DNA of 64,000 bases from positions 1,298,286 through 1,362,285 of the forward strand of contig NC_052354.1 of NCBI RefSeq assembly GCF_009727055.1. The letters run 5' to 3'. Below the pieces are notes generated by a model. The model had not been told where the DNA came from. It worked only from the letters and a program-made list of their open reading frames with translations, and did not search any database. The position numbers and the translations under genes were made by a program. Every line of letters begins with the position of its first letter. Position 1 is the first letter of the stretch. Source of the stretch: Benincasa hispida (lineage: Eukaryota > Streptophyta > Magnoliopsida > Cucurbitales > Cucurbitaceae). Shown in pieces: positions 11,263 to 23,274 of this stretch.

Positions 11263-12262
11263 AGTGAAGTGTTGACTTACTGATTGTGGTTAAATCAAGT
11301 GGATAGAAATATATCTACAATGACGGAAGTGCAACTACTGGGCTTTAGTGGAGTGACCCAGTAGTGTTGGGTTGTATGTCTTAAAACTCGTAATTTGTAA
11401 TATTAAACATATTCTATTTGCAATAAAGATGTTATTGAGGTTTATTTAGTAAAACTGTTATTGAATATGTAAACTGCATTTGTAAAACCTATATCTAATA
11501 AATTAAGACCCATGGCCTTTACATGAGTATTTAGACTTTATGTGGAGACATAAAGATGGATCAAGTTCAAGTAAGTAGCCAAAACGGTCTGTGGTATATG
11601 AATAAGGTTGGGTACCTTATTCGAGTAACACTATCGGATATGGCCCACTTTGTATTTTGTATAGACGATGTAATCCTGAATCATTCATGTGGAGACATGC
11701 GAATGTTGGCATCCTATTCAAAGAGTTTGTATAAGACCATGACCAAGAAAAAAGTCACTCTTACTTTACAAACGTTGTTTACTATTTAAGACTGGTTATT
11801 TCAAATCGATCACTTATGTAACTCAACCTTAATCCTGAGCTAACTATGAACTCTTGTTTATTCAGGATTATCCATATATTTTCATAGGTGAGGGTTGGCT
11901 CAACAGCACGGGCTTAATAAGCCTCCCATTTTAGGGGTAAGATCGAGTAGATAGTTGGGGACATAAGGTGCAAGACGGAATTCACTCCTACCTACCTTAG
12001 GGATAGTAGAGATATTGTTCTCTTAAGTACTGATTCTAGGTCTTGAACAAGGGGCCCTATCCTCTTATTGGCTCAAGAAGGACTTGGTTTAGTGATTGGA
12101 TCACAAACAAATTTCTCATTATAAGATTAGTAGAAATTAAGAAGCAAGATGTAATCTCGAGGGTAAAACAACATTTGACCAAGTTGTTATTACAAACAAC
12201 CTGTGAAGGGTCAACTTATTGATTATGGTTAAATAAAGTGGACAGAGATATATCTATAGTGA
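11263..12262 (+). mobile_element. LTR-derived insert with permuted order inside copia pol
   Basis: The insert begins with about 100 bases from the middle of the LTR (GATTGTGGTTAAATCAAGTGG to CCCAGTAG). At 11365 it then starts a new LTR with TGTTGGGTTGTATGTC, running about 900 bases to the same middle region (GATTATGGTTAAATAAAGTGG to GTGAGGAGAGTG). Integrase sequence resumes at 12263. The two ends share about 70 bases of LTR homology, and both junctions lie at TATAGTGA-like words. The 90-bp piece being out of order relative to the LTR start is the odd feature. Confidence 0.6.
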
Positions 12263-12600
12263 GGAGAGTGAAAATAGACATGGTTCGTTCGATGATGATT
12301 TATGCTCAGTTATCTAGTTTTTATTGGGGATATGCAGTATAAACCGTAGTGTATATTTCGAATATGGTTCTCTCGAAAAGTATTTCAGAAACACCTTATG
12401 AGTTATGGAGAGGATGTAAAGGTATTTTATGTCACTTCAGGATTTGGAGATTCCCAGTACATATGTTGGTATAAAACCCAAAGAAATTGGAACAATGTTA
12501 AAAAACATGCCTATTTGTAGACTATCCTAAAGAGACAAAATGTGGTTATTTTTATGATCCTCAGGGAGACAAAGTATTTGTATCGACAAATGCAACATTC
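12263..12600 (+). pseudogene. Copia integrase C-terminal fragment, interrupted by a solo LTR
   Basis: Reads DMVRSMMIYAQL, WGYAV, NMVLSKSISETPYELWRGCKG, a GYPKETK-like block, then VFVSTNATF at 12580-12600. This is the same region as 10485-10750 but better preserved. The frame stops at ATF where an LTR begins. The expected continuation, LEEED.KNHKP, is found at 14435 after the LTR. Stops and shifts make it non-functional. Confidence 0.75.
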
Positions 12601-14429
12601 TGTTGTGTTTTATGTCCTAAAACCCGTAGTTTGTAAAAGATAAACATATTCTATAGTCGATAAACTTATTATTGATTCTATAAATTGCATACGTAAAAGT
12701 CTAAATCCAATAAATTAAGATCCATAACTATTATATGAATACTTGTACATTATGTAGAGACATAGAGATGGATCAAGTTCGAGTAAAAAGCCAAAACGGT
12801 CTATAGTACATGATTAATGTTGGGTACCTTATTCTAGTAACACTATTGGATACGGCCTACTCTATAGGTGTTACAAGTTGTTGTAAAGATACAACAAACG
12901 AAGTGATCCAAATTCGTTCATGTATTGACATGAGAAGTGGGGGTGTTCTATGTAATAAGTTTGCATAAGATCGGACCAAGAAATAACTCACTCTTACTTT
13001 ATAATCCTGTTTACTGTATAAGACTGACTATTTCATTTAGATGACATAGGTAACTTGATCAATCCCGAGCTAACTATGAACTTCTGTTTATTTGGGACTA
13101 TCCTTAGATTTGCATAGGTGAGGGTTGGCTTAACAATTTCGGCTCAATAAGCCTCCCATTTTAGGGATAAGATCGAGTAAATAGCTGGGGACATATGGTG
13201 CAAGACGGAATTCATGCCTACTCGATTTAGGGATAGGAGAAAAGTTTTTTCTTAAGTACTGAATCTAGGTCTTGAACGAAGGGACTCACCATCTCACTAG
13301 GCTGAAAGGGATCTAGTTTAGTGACTGGATCACAAACCAATTGTTCATTAGAGGATTAGTAGGAACTTAAGGAATAAGACGTTATTATGGACAACCTGTG
13401 AAGGGTCGACCTATTAATTATGGTTAAATCATGTGGACATAATATATCTACAGTGAGGGGAGTGCAACTATGGTCTTTAGTGGATTGACCCATTAGTCAA
13501 CGAATGGGGATTAATTCGATGTAAAGATTTTTAGCCAATTAATCTCAAATCGTTAGAGCTCATGATCTGTAGGTCCACGAGGATCCCCTACTAGCTCGTA
13601 AATGGATTAGCTTTAGAGTAGCGTGATAAGTTAATTTGAAACGTTCAAATTAGAATTAAACAGAATTGGAGAATTAATTAATATTTAAATATTAAATTCA
13701 TGATAGGGATTCATGAAGGTAGAATTGTGTAAAATTAATTTAATATTTGATATTAAATTAATTAGAATTAATTAAATTGTTTAATTAATTATTTGTTATT
13801 AATTTTATTAGAAAATTAATTTATAAAATTAATTTGTCAAAATTAATAAAGTGTTCAACTTTCAAATTAAAATTGATTTTTCAATTTGATATTAAAAAAG
13901 TTTGGAAAACACAAATTTGAGAAAAGATGGTTTTCTCCACTACACCTAACCAACTAGCTCACTCAATTTCTCACTTGCTCTTGCTTCAATTCACCAAGCA
14001 TGAGCTACATCTGATGCAGGCTTCTTCTTTGCATGAATGTCCTGCAATAAATAGAGAAGATGGAAGTGGAAATTGGGCATGTAAACTATTAGAACTTGCT
14101 GAAGTTTTGTTGAAAATTTGTAAGGTTGAAAAAGTGTTTTTCAAGTTGCACCAGTGGTGTTCTTCTCCAAATTCCCTTCATTCAAACTTATTTTGAGTCT
14201 CATAACTCAATCTAAAGCTCCAAGAGAATAGTAAGGAAGATCTTAAGGTGGTTCACAAGAAGAATTGGAGAAGATTTGTAGCTGAATTCGAGTTCCAAAA
14301 AGTTCTACAAAGGTATGATTTGAAACCCTCTTATTATTGTATGAGCATGCTTTATTTATAGCCAAAATTAATAAATTAGAATACTTATTGATCCTTGTTG
14401 CTTCTGCTGCATGTTGATATACTCCTTCA
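12601..14429 (+). mobile_element. Solo copia LTR inserted in pol (TG...CA, 1829 bp)
   Basis: The element starts TGTTGTGTTTTATGTCC and ends CTCCTTCA, i.e. TG...CA. It is flanked by CATTC (12596-12600) and CGTTC (14430-14434), a 5-bp target duplication with one change. Pol resumes precisely after it. Its body matches the LTRs at 11365 and 16374. No internal region accompanies it, so it is a solo LTR left by LTR-LTR recombination. A short reading frame inside (13927-14196) has no motif and is not called. Confidence 0.8.
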
Positions 14430-16250
14430 CGTTCCTAGAGGAGGAGGACATAAAAAATCATAAACCTTGTAGTAAGCTAGTATTAAGTGAAATGTCTAGA
14501 GAAACTACAAAAAGCAATAGTTGTTGATCAAGTTAGTCTTTCAACAAGAGTTGTTGATAAAATTGCTACTTCACATACTTCTTAAGAGTTAAGAGTGCCT
14601 CGATGTAGTGGGAGGGTTGTTCAATAACCTGACCATTATATGGGTTTAACAAAAACTCAGGTCTTCATACTAGATGATGGCTTAGATGATTCATTGATTT
14701 GTAAACAGAAAATGGAAGATGTGGATAAAGACCAATGGATAAAATCCATGGACCTCAAAATGGAGTTTATGTACTTCAATTAAGTCTGGGAACTTGTAGA
14801 TCAACAAAAAGGGGTAAAATCTATTGGTTACGAATGGATCCACAGGAGAAAATGAGACCAAAATAGTAAGGTATAGACCTAAAAATTTAGACTCGTAGCA
14901 AAAGGGTTTACTCAAAGAGAAGGGGTGAACTACGAAGAAACCTTTTATCCGGTTACCATGATCAAGCCTATTAGAATTTTCTTGTCTAACGCTGCATTTT
15001 ATGATTATGAAATCTGGCAAATGGATGTCAAGACAACTTTTCTAAATAACTATCTTGAAGAGTGTATCTATATGTCTTAACCAGAGAGGTTTATTGAATA
15101 GGGTCAAGAGCAAAAGGTTTGAAGATCCATTTATGGGTTAAAACAAGCGTCTTGATCCTGAAATATGAGATTTGACACTACGATCAAATCTTATGGCTTT
15201 GAACATAATGTTAATGAACCTTATGTTTACAAGAAGATTGCCAACAAGATTATAGCTTTTTTGATTCTATATGTTGATGATATTCTACTCATTAGAAATG
15301 AAGTAGAATTTCTAGCTGATGTTAAGAGATGGCTAGCTACGCACTTCCAAATGAAGGATTTGGGAGAAACGCAATATGTTCTTGGGATCCAAATTGTTCG
15401 AAACTGCAAAAATAGAACACTAACATTATCTCAGGCATCTTATATAGAAAAAATGTTGTCTAGATATAAAATGTAAAATTCCAAGAGAGGTATGTTACCT
15501 TTCAGGCATGGAATTCATTTATCTAAGGAACAATGTCCTAAGGCACCTCAAGAGGTTGAGGTTATGAAAAAAATTCCTTATGCATCAACCGTTGAGAGTT
15601 TAATGTATGCCATATTGTGTACACGTCCCAACATATGTTATGCAGTTGGAATTGTCAGCAGATATCAGTCCAATCCTAGATATCATCATTGGACTGCCGT
15701 TAAAAACATCCTCAAGTATCTTTAGAGAATGAGGGATTATATGCTCGTGTATATTACTAAGGATCTGATTCGTACATGATACATTGATTTTGATTGTCAG
15801 ACTGATGTGGATTCTAAGAAATTAACTAAAGGATCAGTATTCACTCTAAATGAAGGAGCTATAGTATGGAGGAGTATAAAGCAAAGTTGTATTGCTGACT
15901 TCACCATAGAAGCTGAGTATGTAGCTGCATGTGAAGCAGTCAAAGAAGCAGTATGGTTCAGAAAGTTCTTGACGATTTGGAAGTCATTCCAAATATGCAT
16001 CTGCCCATCACCCTCTATTGTGACAACAGTGGAGTAGTTGCAAATTCCAAAGAACCAAGAAGCCACAAACGCGAAAAGCATATAAGTGAAGGTACCATCT
16101 CATCAGGGAGATTGTACACCGAGGAGACATGATCGTCACGCAGATAGCCTCAAAAGACAACTTAGCTATTCCTTTTACAAAGGCCATCTCGACTAAAATA
16201 TTCAAGGGTCACCTAGTAGGACTAAAACTACGAGACATATAGAACTAGGG
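14430..16250 (+). pseudogene. Copia reverse transcriptase and RNase H region, decayed
   Basis: Conceptual translation gives the integrase-RT linker, then reverse transcriptase with FYDYEIWQMDVKTTFL near 15000-15040. RT catalytic motif YVDDILLI lies at 15270-15293, followed by QMKDLGETQYVLGIQI. The RNase H region has MLCTRP-like TRPNICYAVGIVSRYQ and WRSIKQSCIADFTIEAEYVAACEAVKEAVW, and ends with the ADPFTK-like and GHLVGLKLRDM-like tail near 16240. Stop codons, for example before 15165 and at 15474, and shifts break it. It continues the pol at 12263-12600. Confidence 0.85.
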
Positions 16251-16373
16251 TAAGTGGGAGAAATTCTGGATATCTGATGCCCTAGTTTATTGTATTTATT
16301 CTCTCATTACTTGGCATTGTATATATATTTGTATATATGTAAATCCAATAGAGTATTAGTCTAAGTGGGAGTT

Positions 16374-18155
16374 TATTGGGTTGTATGTCCTAAAACTCGT
16401 AGTTTGTAATATTAAACATATTCTATTTGCAATAAAGATATTATTAAAGTTTATTCTAAGATCCATAACTATTACATGAGTACTTGGACTTTATGTAGAG
16501 ACATAAAGATGAATTAAGTTCGAGTAAATAGCCGAAACGATCTATGGTATATGAATAAGGTTGTGTACTTTATTATGGTAACACTATCAGATGCGGCCCA
16601 CTTTGTATTTTGTATAAACGATGTGATCCTTAATCGTTCATGTGGAGACATGTAAGCGGAGACATCTTATGCAAAGAATTTACATAAGACCAAGACCAAG
16701 AAATAAGTCACTCTTACTTTATAAATGTTGGTTACTGTTTAAGATTGACTATTTCACATTGATGACCTATGTAACTCGACCTTAATCTTGAGTTAACTAT
16801 GAACTCCTATTTATTCCCTTAGATTTTCGTAGGTGAGGGTTGGCTCAACAGCGTCGGCTCAATAAGCCTACCCGTCTTTAGGGATAGTAGAGAGGTTATT
16901 CTTTTAAGTATTGATTCCAGATCTTGAACAAAGGGTCCCACCCTCTCATGGGCCCAAGAGGGGATCGGTTTAGTGATTGGATCACAAACCAATTGTTCAT
17001 TAGAGGATCAGTGGAACTTAAGGAGCAAGATGTAATCTCGGGGGTAAAACAACATTTGACCCAGTCGTTATTACGAACGACCTGTGAAGGGTCTACTTAC
17101 TAATTATAGTTAAATCAAATGGACAGAAATATATCTACAGTGAGAGGAGTGCAACTACTGAGCTTTAGTGGAGTAACTCGCTAGTTAACGAATGTTGATT
17201 AATTTGGTTTAAAGAGTTTAAACAATTAATCTCAAATCGTTTGAGCCTATGATCTATAGATTCATTAGGTCCCCCTACTAGCTCACAAATGGATTAAACC
17301 TTAGAATACAGCGAAGAGAAAATTTGAAACGTTCAAATTCAAATTAAGGAAATTAGTAATTATATACGATATAATTACACATTTAATTATTGAATTAAAC
17401 AAAATTGAAGAACGGAATACTATTTAAATTTTATTTAAATATTAAATACATGAATACTAATTCGTGGTTAAGGAATTAGTGTTTAATTAATTTAATATTT
17501 GATATTAAATTAATACAATTGATCAAGTTGTTTAATTAATTATTTAGAAATTAATTGTTGAATTAATTTTGTATAAAATTAATATTTTAAGATTTCTAAA
17601 TTAATTTTGAAAATCAGTTTCAAATTTAAAAAGAAAATGTGAATTTAATATAGAAAACTCATTTTCTGGAAAACCCCACTAAGTGGGATTATCCCACTTG
17701 CAAAACACCTAAATCCCCACTAAAATTCCACCCAAATTATGAAGTAGGTGGCGTCGTCTTGTAATGCAATCTCATTGCATGAGATATTTGTAGAAAACTC
17801 AGTTTTGTGTTGAGACATGCAAAAAGAAAAAATTGCTGAGGTTTGGTTGAAAAAGAGTTCTTCAAACTTAAGCTGAATATCCAGTCTTCTTCTCCAATAT
17901 TTTCCTAAAATTCAATTCATTTTGATTCCCTCAAATCAATCTAAGGTCCAACATAATAGTAAGGAAGATCAAGTGGTGGTCTACTTCCATTTGGAGTGAA
18001 GAATCAAGCTGGAACTAGAAGAATTTGGTGTTCTTCAAAGGTATGTTTTTTGAAACCCTCTTTTTCTTTATGAACATGCTTACTTTGATGCTGAAATTGA
18101 TGAATTAGAGTGCTTAATGTTCTTGATTTCTTCCGCTAATTGCATGCAAACTCTA
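16374..18155 (+). mobile_element. Copia 3' LTR
   Basis: It follows pol and a purine-rich AAGTGGGAG tract at 16362-16371. The first bases are TATTGGGTTGTATGTCC, i.e. the LTR start TGTTGGG with one change. The body aligns with 11365-12262 and 12601-14429, including the ACATGGTTAAATC-type region at 17100, the AATTAATTTAATATTTGATATT block near 17480, and the TTCTTCAAAGGTATG word near 18030. The end near 18155 is approximate because another LTR half follows. Confidence 0.75.
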
Positions 18156-19195
18156 TCTGGTAGTTAATGAATGTTGATTAATTCGGTTTAAAGAGTTTAG
18201 CCAATGAATCTCGGATCGTTGGAGCCCACAATTAGTAGGTTCATTAGGTCTCTCTACTAGCTTACAAATGGATTAAACCTTAAAATAGCGTTGATGAGTG
18301 AATTTGAAACGTTTAAATTTGAATTAAGGAAATTTATAATTAGATAATAATATAGATATATGTTTAATTATCGAATTAATCAGAATTAAAGTATTGGATA
18401 ATATTTAAATTTAATTTAAATATTGACTATATGAATAGGGATTCGTGATTGAGTAATTGGTATTTTAATAATTTAATATTGGATATTAAATTATTTTAAT
18501 TTATTAGAATTTTTAATTAATTAAATAAATTTTATTTATAATAAAAAACTAATTATTTTGAATTTATTTTATTTAAAATTTGAAATTTTGAATTGTGTGA
18601 AAATTCAAATGTCTAAATCAATTTTGTTTTAGTTTGATTTTTGGAAAATTAAATTAAAATTAAATTTTATTAAAAATTCAATAAAATAATTGATTTTAAT
18701 CCAGTTTAAAATTGGAAATCCTTTACTGGGTTTTTCCCACTTAGGACACCACCAAATTCCACCCAAATTAAGGGTGTTTATATGTCATCTCCTCTTCCAA
18801 TTTATTCTGCACGATGTTATTGAACAAAAAGGAGGATGAAATTGGCTAAGATTGAGGGAAGACCGCATTAATTTTGGAGAAGAAAAAAGTTCTTCATCTT
18901 TAAGAAGAAAAATAAGAAATTTTTCTGAAATTCACTTATTTTCAACTCATTTTGGAATCCACCTTCCAATCTAAAATCCTCGAGAATAGTGGAAAAGATC
19001 AAGTGGTGTTCTACATCTCATTAAAGAGGAAATTCAAGCTGATTTTAAAGATTGAAGAGTTCTTCAAAGGTTAGTCTTCAGAAACTCTACTTTTAAGTTA
19101 TGAATATGCTAAAATTGATATAATTAGAATGCTTAATGATCCTGATTGCTTCCATTAATTACATGCTAACTCCATTAGCAATATTTGTCTCACCT
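18156..19195 (+). mobile_element. Extra right half of the same copia LTR
   Basis: Starting at TAGTTAATGAATGTTGATTA (about 18162) the sequence repeats what is seen at 17185-18155. The shared order is the AATTCGGTTTAAAGAGTTTA region, the same AT-rich middle, TTCTTCAAAGG near 19060, and an ending resembling 18150. It lacks an LTR start. Either unequal recombination or a separate truncated copy could explain it. Confidence 0.65.
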
Positions 19196-19344
19196 TTCTG
19201 CTCTTTGACTTTCATCAAGGATTGATTTTGTCTGTAGCTTGTTAAGCAGGGTAGTTAGGTTGTAGTCAAATTTGTTCATAATAGCATTACTATGGAACTA
19301 TAGAAAACTTTCAGGTAAAGTTTCCAGGATGAAACTAAAGAGAT

Positions 19345-21431
19345 TGAATCCCAAGCAGAAGTGCATAGACGCTGTTTGGATTTAATTTCAATTTGAAATA
19401 CAACCAGAAAATACAGAGAAGAATTGAAATACAGGATAAACATACTCAAGATTCAGCATGCTAGAGAGGAGAAAAGAAAGAAGTTCTACTTACCCTTGTA
19501 GAATATACAATCTTCGCAAATCCTCTCTTGATCTCACGAACGACAATGTTCCCGATCACACCTCCACCAACACAATAATGGTAGCAATAAAATGACACTA
19601 CCACGAGGGTTTTCTCGTTATTCACTAGGACAAGAATCATCAGAGTTATGGGCTTGCTATAATTAATTTATGGAGAAGGGAACAGATGATTTTTGTGAGA
19701 GAAATCACTTGGGCATTTTTCACACAAAGAGCTTTTTCCCCGCAAGTGTTAACCTGAATCAAGAGAGAGGAAAAAGAAGATCATCTCCCTTCTTTCAAAT
19801 CGTTTGAGATTATTGTTGAGAGATACAAGGGCAAGTTAACAAAAATAACTTCCTTTATAAATATTTAAAAAATCAAAATAAATAAGTAATATTTTGAATT
19901 TTAAATAAAAAATATATAATAACTAACTTTATTATATATTAATAAAACTATATGTTATATCACATATAAAATATAACCTATAGTTTATATTATATCACAG
20001 ATAATATAACTATAGTTTATTATCTCTCATATAACCTATAGAATTAATATGAATCATATTCATATTAGTTTTAACCTATAGTTTCTATATGAATCACATT
20101 CATATAGTTAATATTTGAATCACATTCAAATATTTATTTCTCCCATTAAATTATAATGTATCATATACATTACATTAATTATATTTTATATGAAACATAT
20201 TCATATAATTAATATTTGGATCATATGCAAGTATTTATTTCTCTTATTAAAACTTTATACTATAATGTATCATATACGTTTTATTAAATATATCTCATAT
20301 AATTATTAGTTTATTAATTATATATATACACACACAAAATTATCTCATACATTCATTAATTATAATTAATTCACTTTAATTAATTTGAACAATTCAAATT
20401 AATCCTAAATTATGTTGATTCTCATTAATCTTAATTGAGCTAATGAGGGGACCTTATAGACCTATAGATTGAAGCTCCAATGATACTTGATTAATAAATT
20501 AAACTCTTTAATGAAATTTCAACCTTTATTAACTGCCGATTACTCCTCGAAAGATCAACAACTCCACCCTTCACACTATAGATATATTTCAGTGTCCATT
20601 GGATATAACCAATCAATAGCGCGTTAACCCTTCACAAATTGCTCATAAGTACAGCTGGACCAAAATTACCATTTTGCCCCTATAGTTACATCTAACTCCT
20701 TAAGTATCACCGATCCTTCTAATGAACAATTCGTTATAGTCCAACTATAACCAAACCCCTTTTCAAGCTAATGAGTAGGTGAGACCTCATTGTTCAAGAT
20801 CGGAATCAACTATTAAGGGAACAATTTCTCTACTTACCCTACCAACAGGGAATGAGTGAATTCTTTCTTGTGTAGTTGTGTTCTCAACTCCCCAATCAGA
20901 CAAATCCCCCAAATGGTAGGCATATTGAGTCCGCGAATCTAGCCACTCTTACCCATGCAGATCAAAGGATTGCCCTCATATGTAAAAGTTCACAACTCAC
21001 TTAAGATTCAGGTCAAATCACCTATGGTCATCCTGGTGAAATGTCAGGTTTCTTTTAGAAATGGTGTTATAAAGAGAGACTATTCATTTTCTGGTCCGGT
21101 CTTATACAAATCCTTTGTATGGAAAACCCCCACTCACATGCTGTCACATGATTGAGCAAGATCAAATCATTTGTAGCACTTTACAACACTTGGAACAACT
21201 ACAAAACATATCGTACGTAGTGTCGCAAGGATAGGTCCCCAATCTTATCCATCTATTACAGACTATTTAGGTTATCACCTAAACATGATTCATCTGTATG
21301 TCTCCACATACATGTTTAAGCTACATAAAATAATCTAAGATCTTAGTTTATTGGATTGAGTCATTGCACATATGAAGGTTTACAAACTACGAGAGTACAA
21401 GAGATTTAGGACACCAATCCCAACAATCTCC
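19345..21431 (-). mobile_element. Reverse-strand copia 3' LTR (about 2.1 kb)
   Basis: On the minus strand the LTR begins at 21431 with TGTTGGGATTGGTGTCC. It is preceded at 21432-21450 by a purine-rich AAAAGTGGGAGAT tract. It follows minus-strand RNase H sequence, as a 3' LTR should. The middle (19860-20400) is AT-rich with many degenerate copies of GAATCATATTCATAT-type words. The far end near 19345 is estimated. A 66-codon frame at 20955 lies inside and has no motif. Confidence 0.7.
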
Positions 21432-21534
21432 CACTTTTCCTAAAGCTAATGGAGAAAAGAGTACAATACAAATAAAGTACAAAATACAATAAACTAAGGC
21501 ATACACTACACCCAAGTAACATCTCCCACTTGCC

Positions 21535-22320
21535 CTAGATAATATGTTGCATATCTCGTAGACCTAAACTTTTTAAATGACCTTCGAGCACTTTAGCCGT
21601 GAAAGCCTTCGTAAACAAATTAGCAACATTGTGCTCCAAAGTAATCTTCATGACAATCATGTCACTTCGATATTTCCTCTCAGTATGTTTGCCTCTTTTA
21701 TGACTCCTAGATTCCTTAGAATTTTTCATACCACCACTATTATCCAATAAAGTGTGATGTGCAAAGACATATTTGGAATGACTTCCAAATCAGTAAGGAA
21801 CATCTTTAGCCAAACAACCTCTTTAGCAGCTTCATAAGCAATTACGCATTCAGCTTCCATAATGAAGTCTACATGCATCCTTGCTTGATGCTTCGCCAGA
21901 CTATAGCTCATCCGTTAAGAGTAAACACTAACCCCAATGTGGATTTCCTAGAATTCTAATCAGTCTAAAAGTCAGAGTTCATGTATCTTGTAAGGATCAA
22001 ATCCTTAGCTCTATACACAAGCATGTAGTCCCTCATTTTGCGTAGATACAAGAAGATTATTTTGACCGCTGTCCCGTGATCTAATCCTAGATTAGGTTGA
22101 TATCTACTAAAAATCCATATTGCATAGTAAAAGTCAGGTCTGGAACATAACATTGCATATATAAGGCTGCCAACAATCGATGCTTAGGGAACTTGTCTAA
22201 TTTCCTCAACCACTTAGGAGTCTTGGGACACTGTTCCTTAAACAAAACAATTTCATTTCTGAAAGGTAATAAATTCTTCTTGGAATTATGCATCGAATAT
22301 CTGACAAACATCTTGTCAAA
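21535..22320 (-). pseudogene. Reverse-strand copia RNase H region, truncated and frameshifted
   Basis: Minus-strand pieces in coding order: LLPFRNEIVLFKEQCPKTP; DFYYAIWIFSRYQPNLGLDHGTAVK; MEAECVIAYEAAKEVVWLKMFLTDLEVIPNM; and SKESRSHKRGKHTERKYRSDMIVMK to LEGHLKSLGLRDM. These are the end of RT and RNase H of the same copia family as 14430-16250, in different frames. Sequence upstream (in element sense) of about 22320 is missing and is replaced by an inverted repeat. The rest of pol is not found nearby. Confidence 0.85.
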
Positions 22321-22440
22321 TATAAAATGACTTATTTTTTAAATTAAACACTTGAAAATGCATTCCAAACACAACCTAAGTTTAAGGGTGTGTTCGGATT
22401 GCATTTTCAAGTGTTTAGTTTAAAAAATAAGTCATTTTGA
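22321..22440. repeat. Foldback inverted repeat, arms of about 57 bp
   Basis: The left arm 22321-22377 and right arm 22384-22440 are reverse complements at roughly nine in ten positions, separated by a 6-base loop. The arms share ATGACTTATTTTTTAAA and CACTTGAAAATGCA. The loop-proximal ends carry a GTGTGTTCGGATT-type motif resembling transposon termini. The left edge coincides with the break of the copia pol. Confidence 0.85.
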
Positions 22441-23270
22441 AACAAATTGAACTATTTGATAACCACCCAAAACAATCTTTGAAGTGTATTTTTAACAATT
22501 TTTGTCAAAATTGTTTAAATAAACCCGAGTTTTTTTAATTTTGTCTCTGAAAAGAAAAAAAACATGGATACAAATGGATGAAACTAATTCTTTTGTCTTC
22601 TTTTACCCCCACAAAATTTGTGGTGGAATCTTTTTGTGGGTGATTTAGTTTTTAATTGTGGGATTAAAATCATGTTTTTGTTTTCTTTTTAACAATTATG
22701 ATTTGGATTGTGTTATTCTTGTTTTCTTTAGTTTAATAATCTATATAGTTAAGTGGTAGGAATGAGTGGAAGATAAATGCTTTAATATTTGAAATATGCA
22801 CGTTTTTTTAAATGAAAAATAATTATTTAATTAAATATAAAAGAATAACCCTAATGTATGTGATCATAAATTAAATTATTTACATGAGTTCCGATCCATA
22901 CCAGACTCCAAAGTGGGAAGACACGTACTCAAAATCTCTTTAATATTTTAAACTACCTCAAATTTGACAATATTTTAGATTTCTAATTATAAAAAATAAT
23001 TTTTTTCAAACTATTTTATAAATGTGTCATTTATTTTCTTAAATTATATTATTCTTGAACTTGGTATATTATTCAAGATAGAAAAATGGTGTTGATAACA
23101 TAATTAACCTGCTTCATTTATGTGACAATGTTGAGATCTTAGATAAGTTATCGTTAAACTTTTATTTTTATTCCAACATTCCATACATCATAGAAGGAGA
23201 TAAACAAAATACGAGAATTCTATAAGATCAATCGCCTTAAATTGTTTTAAGGAAAAAAAAAGGCTTAGTT
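22441..23270. other. Intergenic, no gene recognised
   Basis: AT-rich sequence with no supported reading frame on either strand. Nothing beyond simple AT runs was seen between the foldback repeat and the broken F-box gene. Confidence 0.5.
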
Positions 23271-23274
23271 TAGT

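Noticed and set aside
14691..15020. A 109-codon minus-strand frame
   Set aside because: It lies antisense to recognisable copia reverse transcriptase and has no motif of its own.
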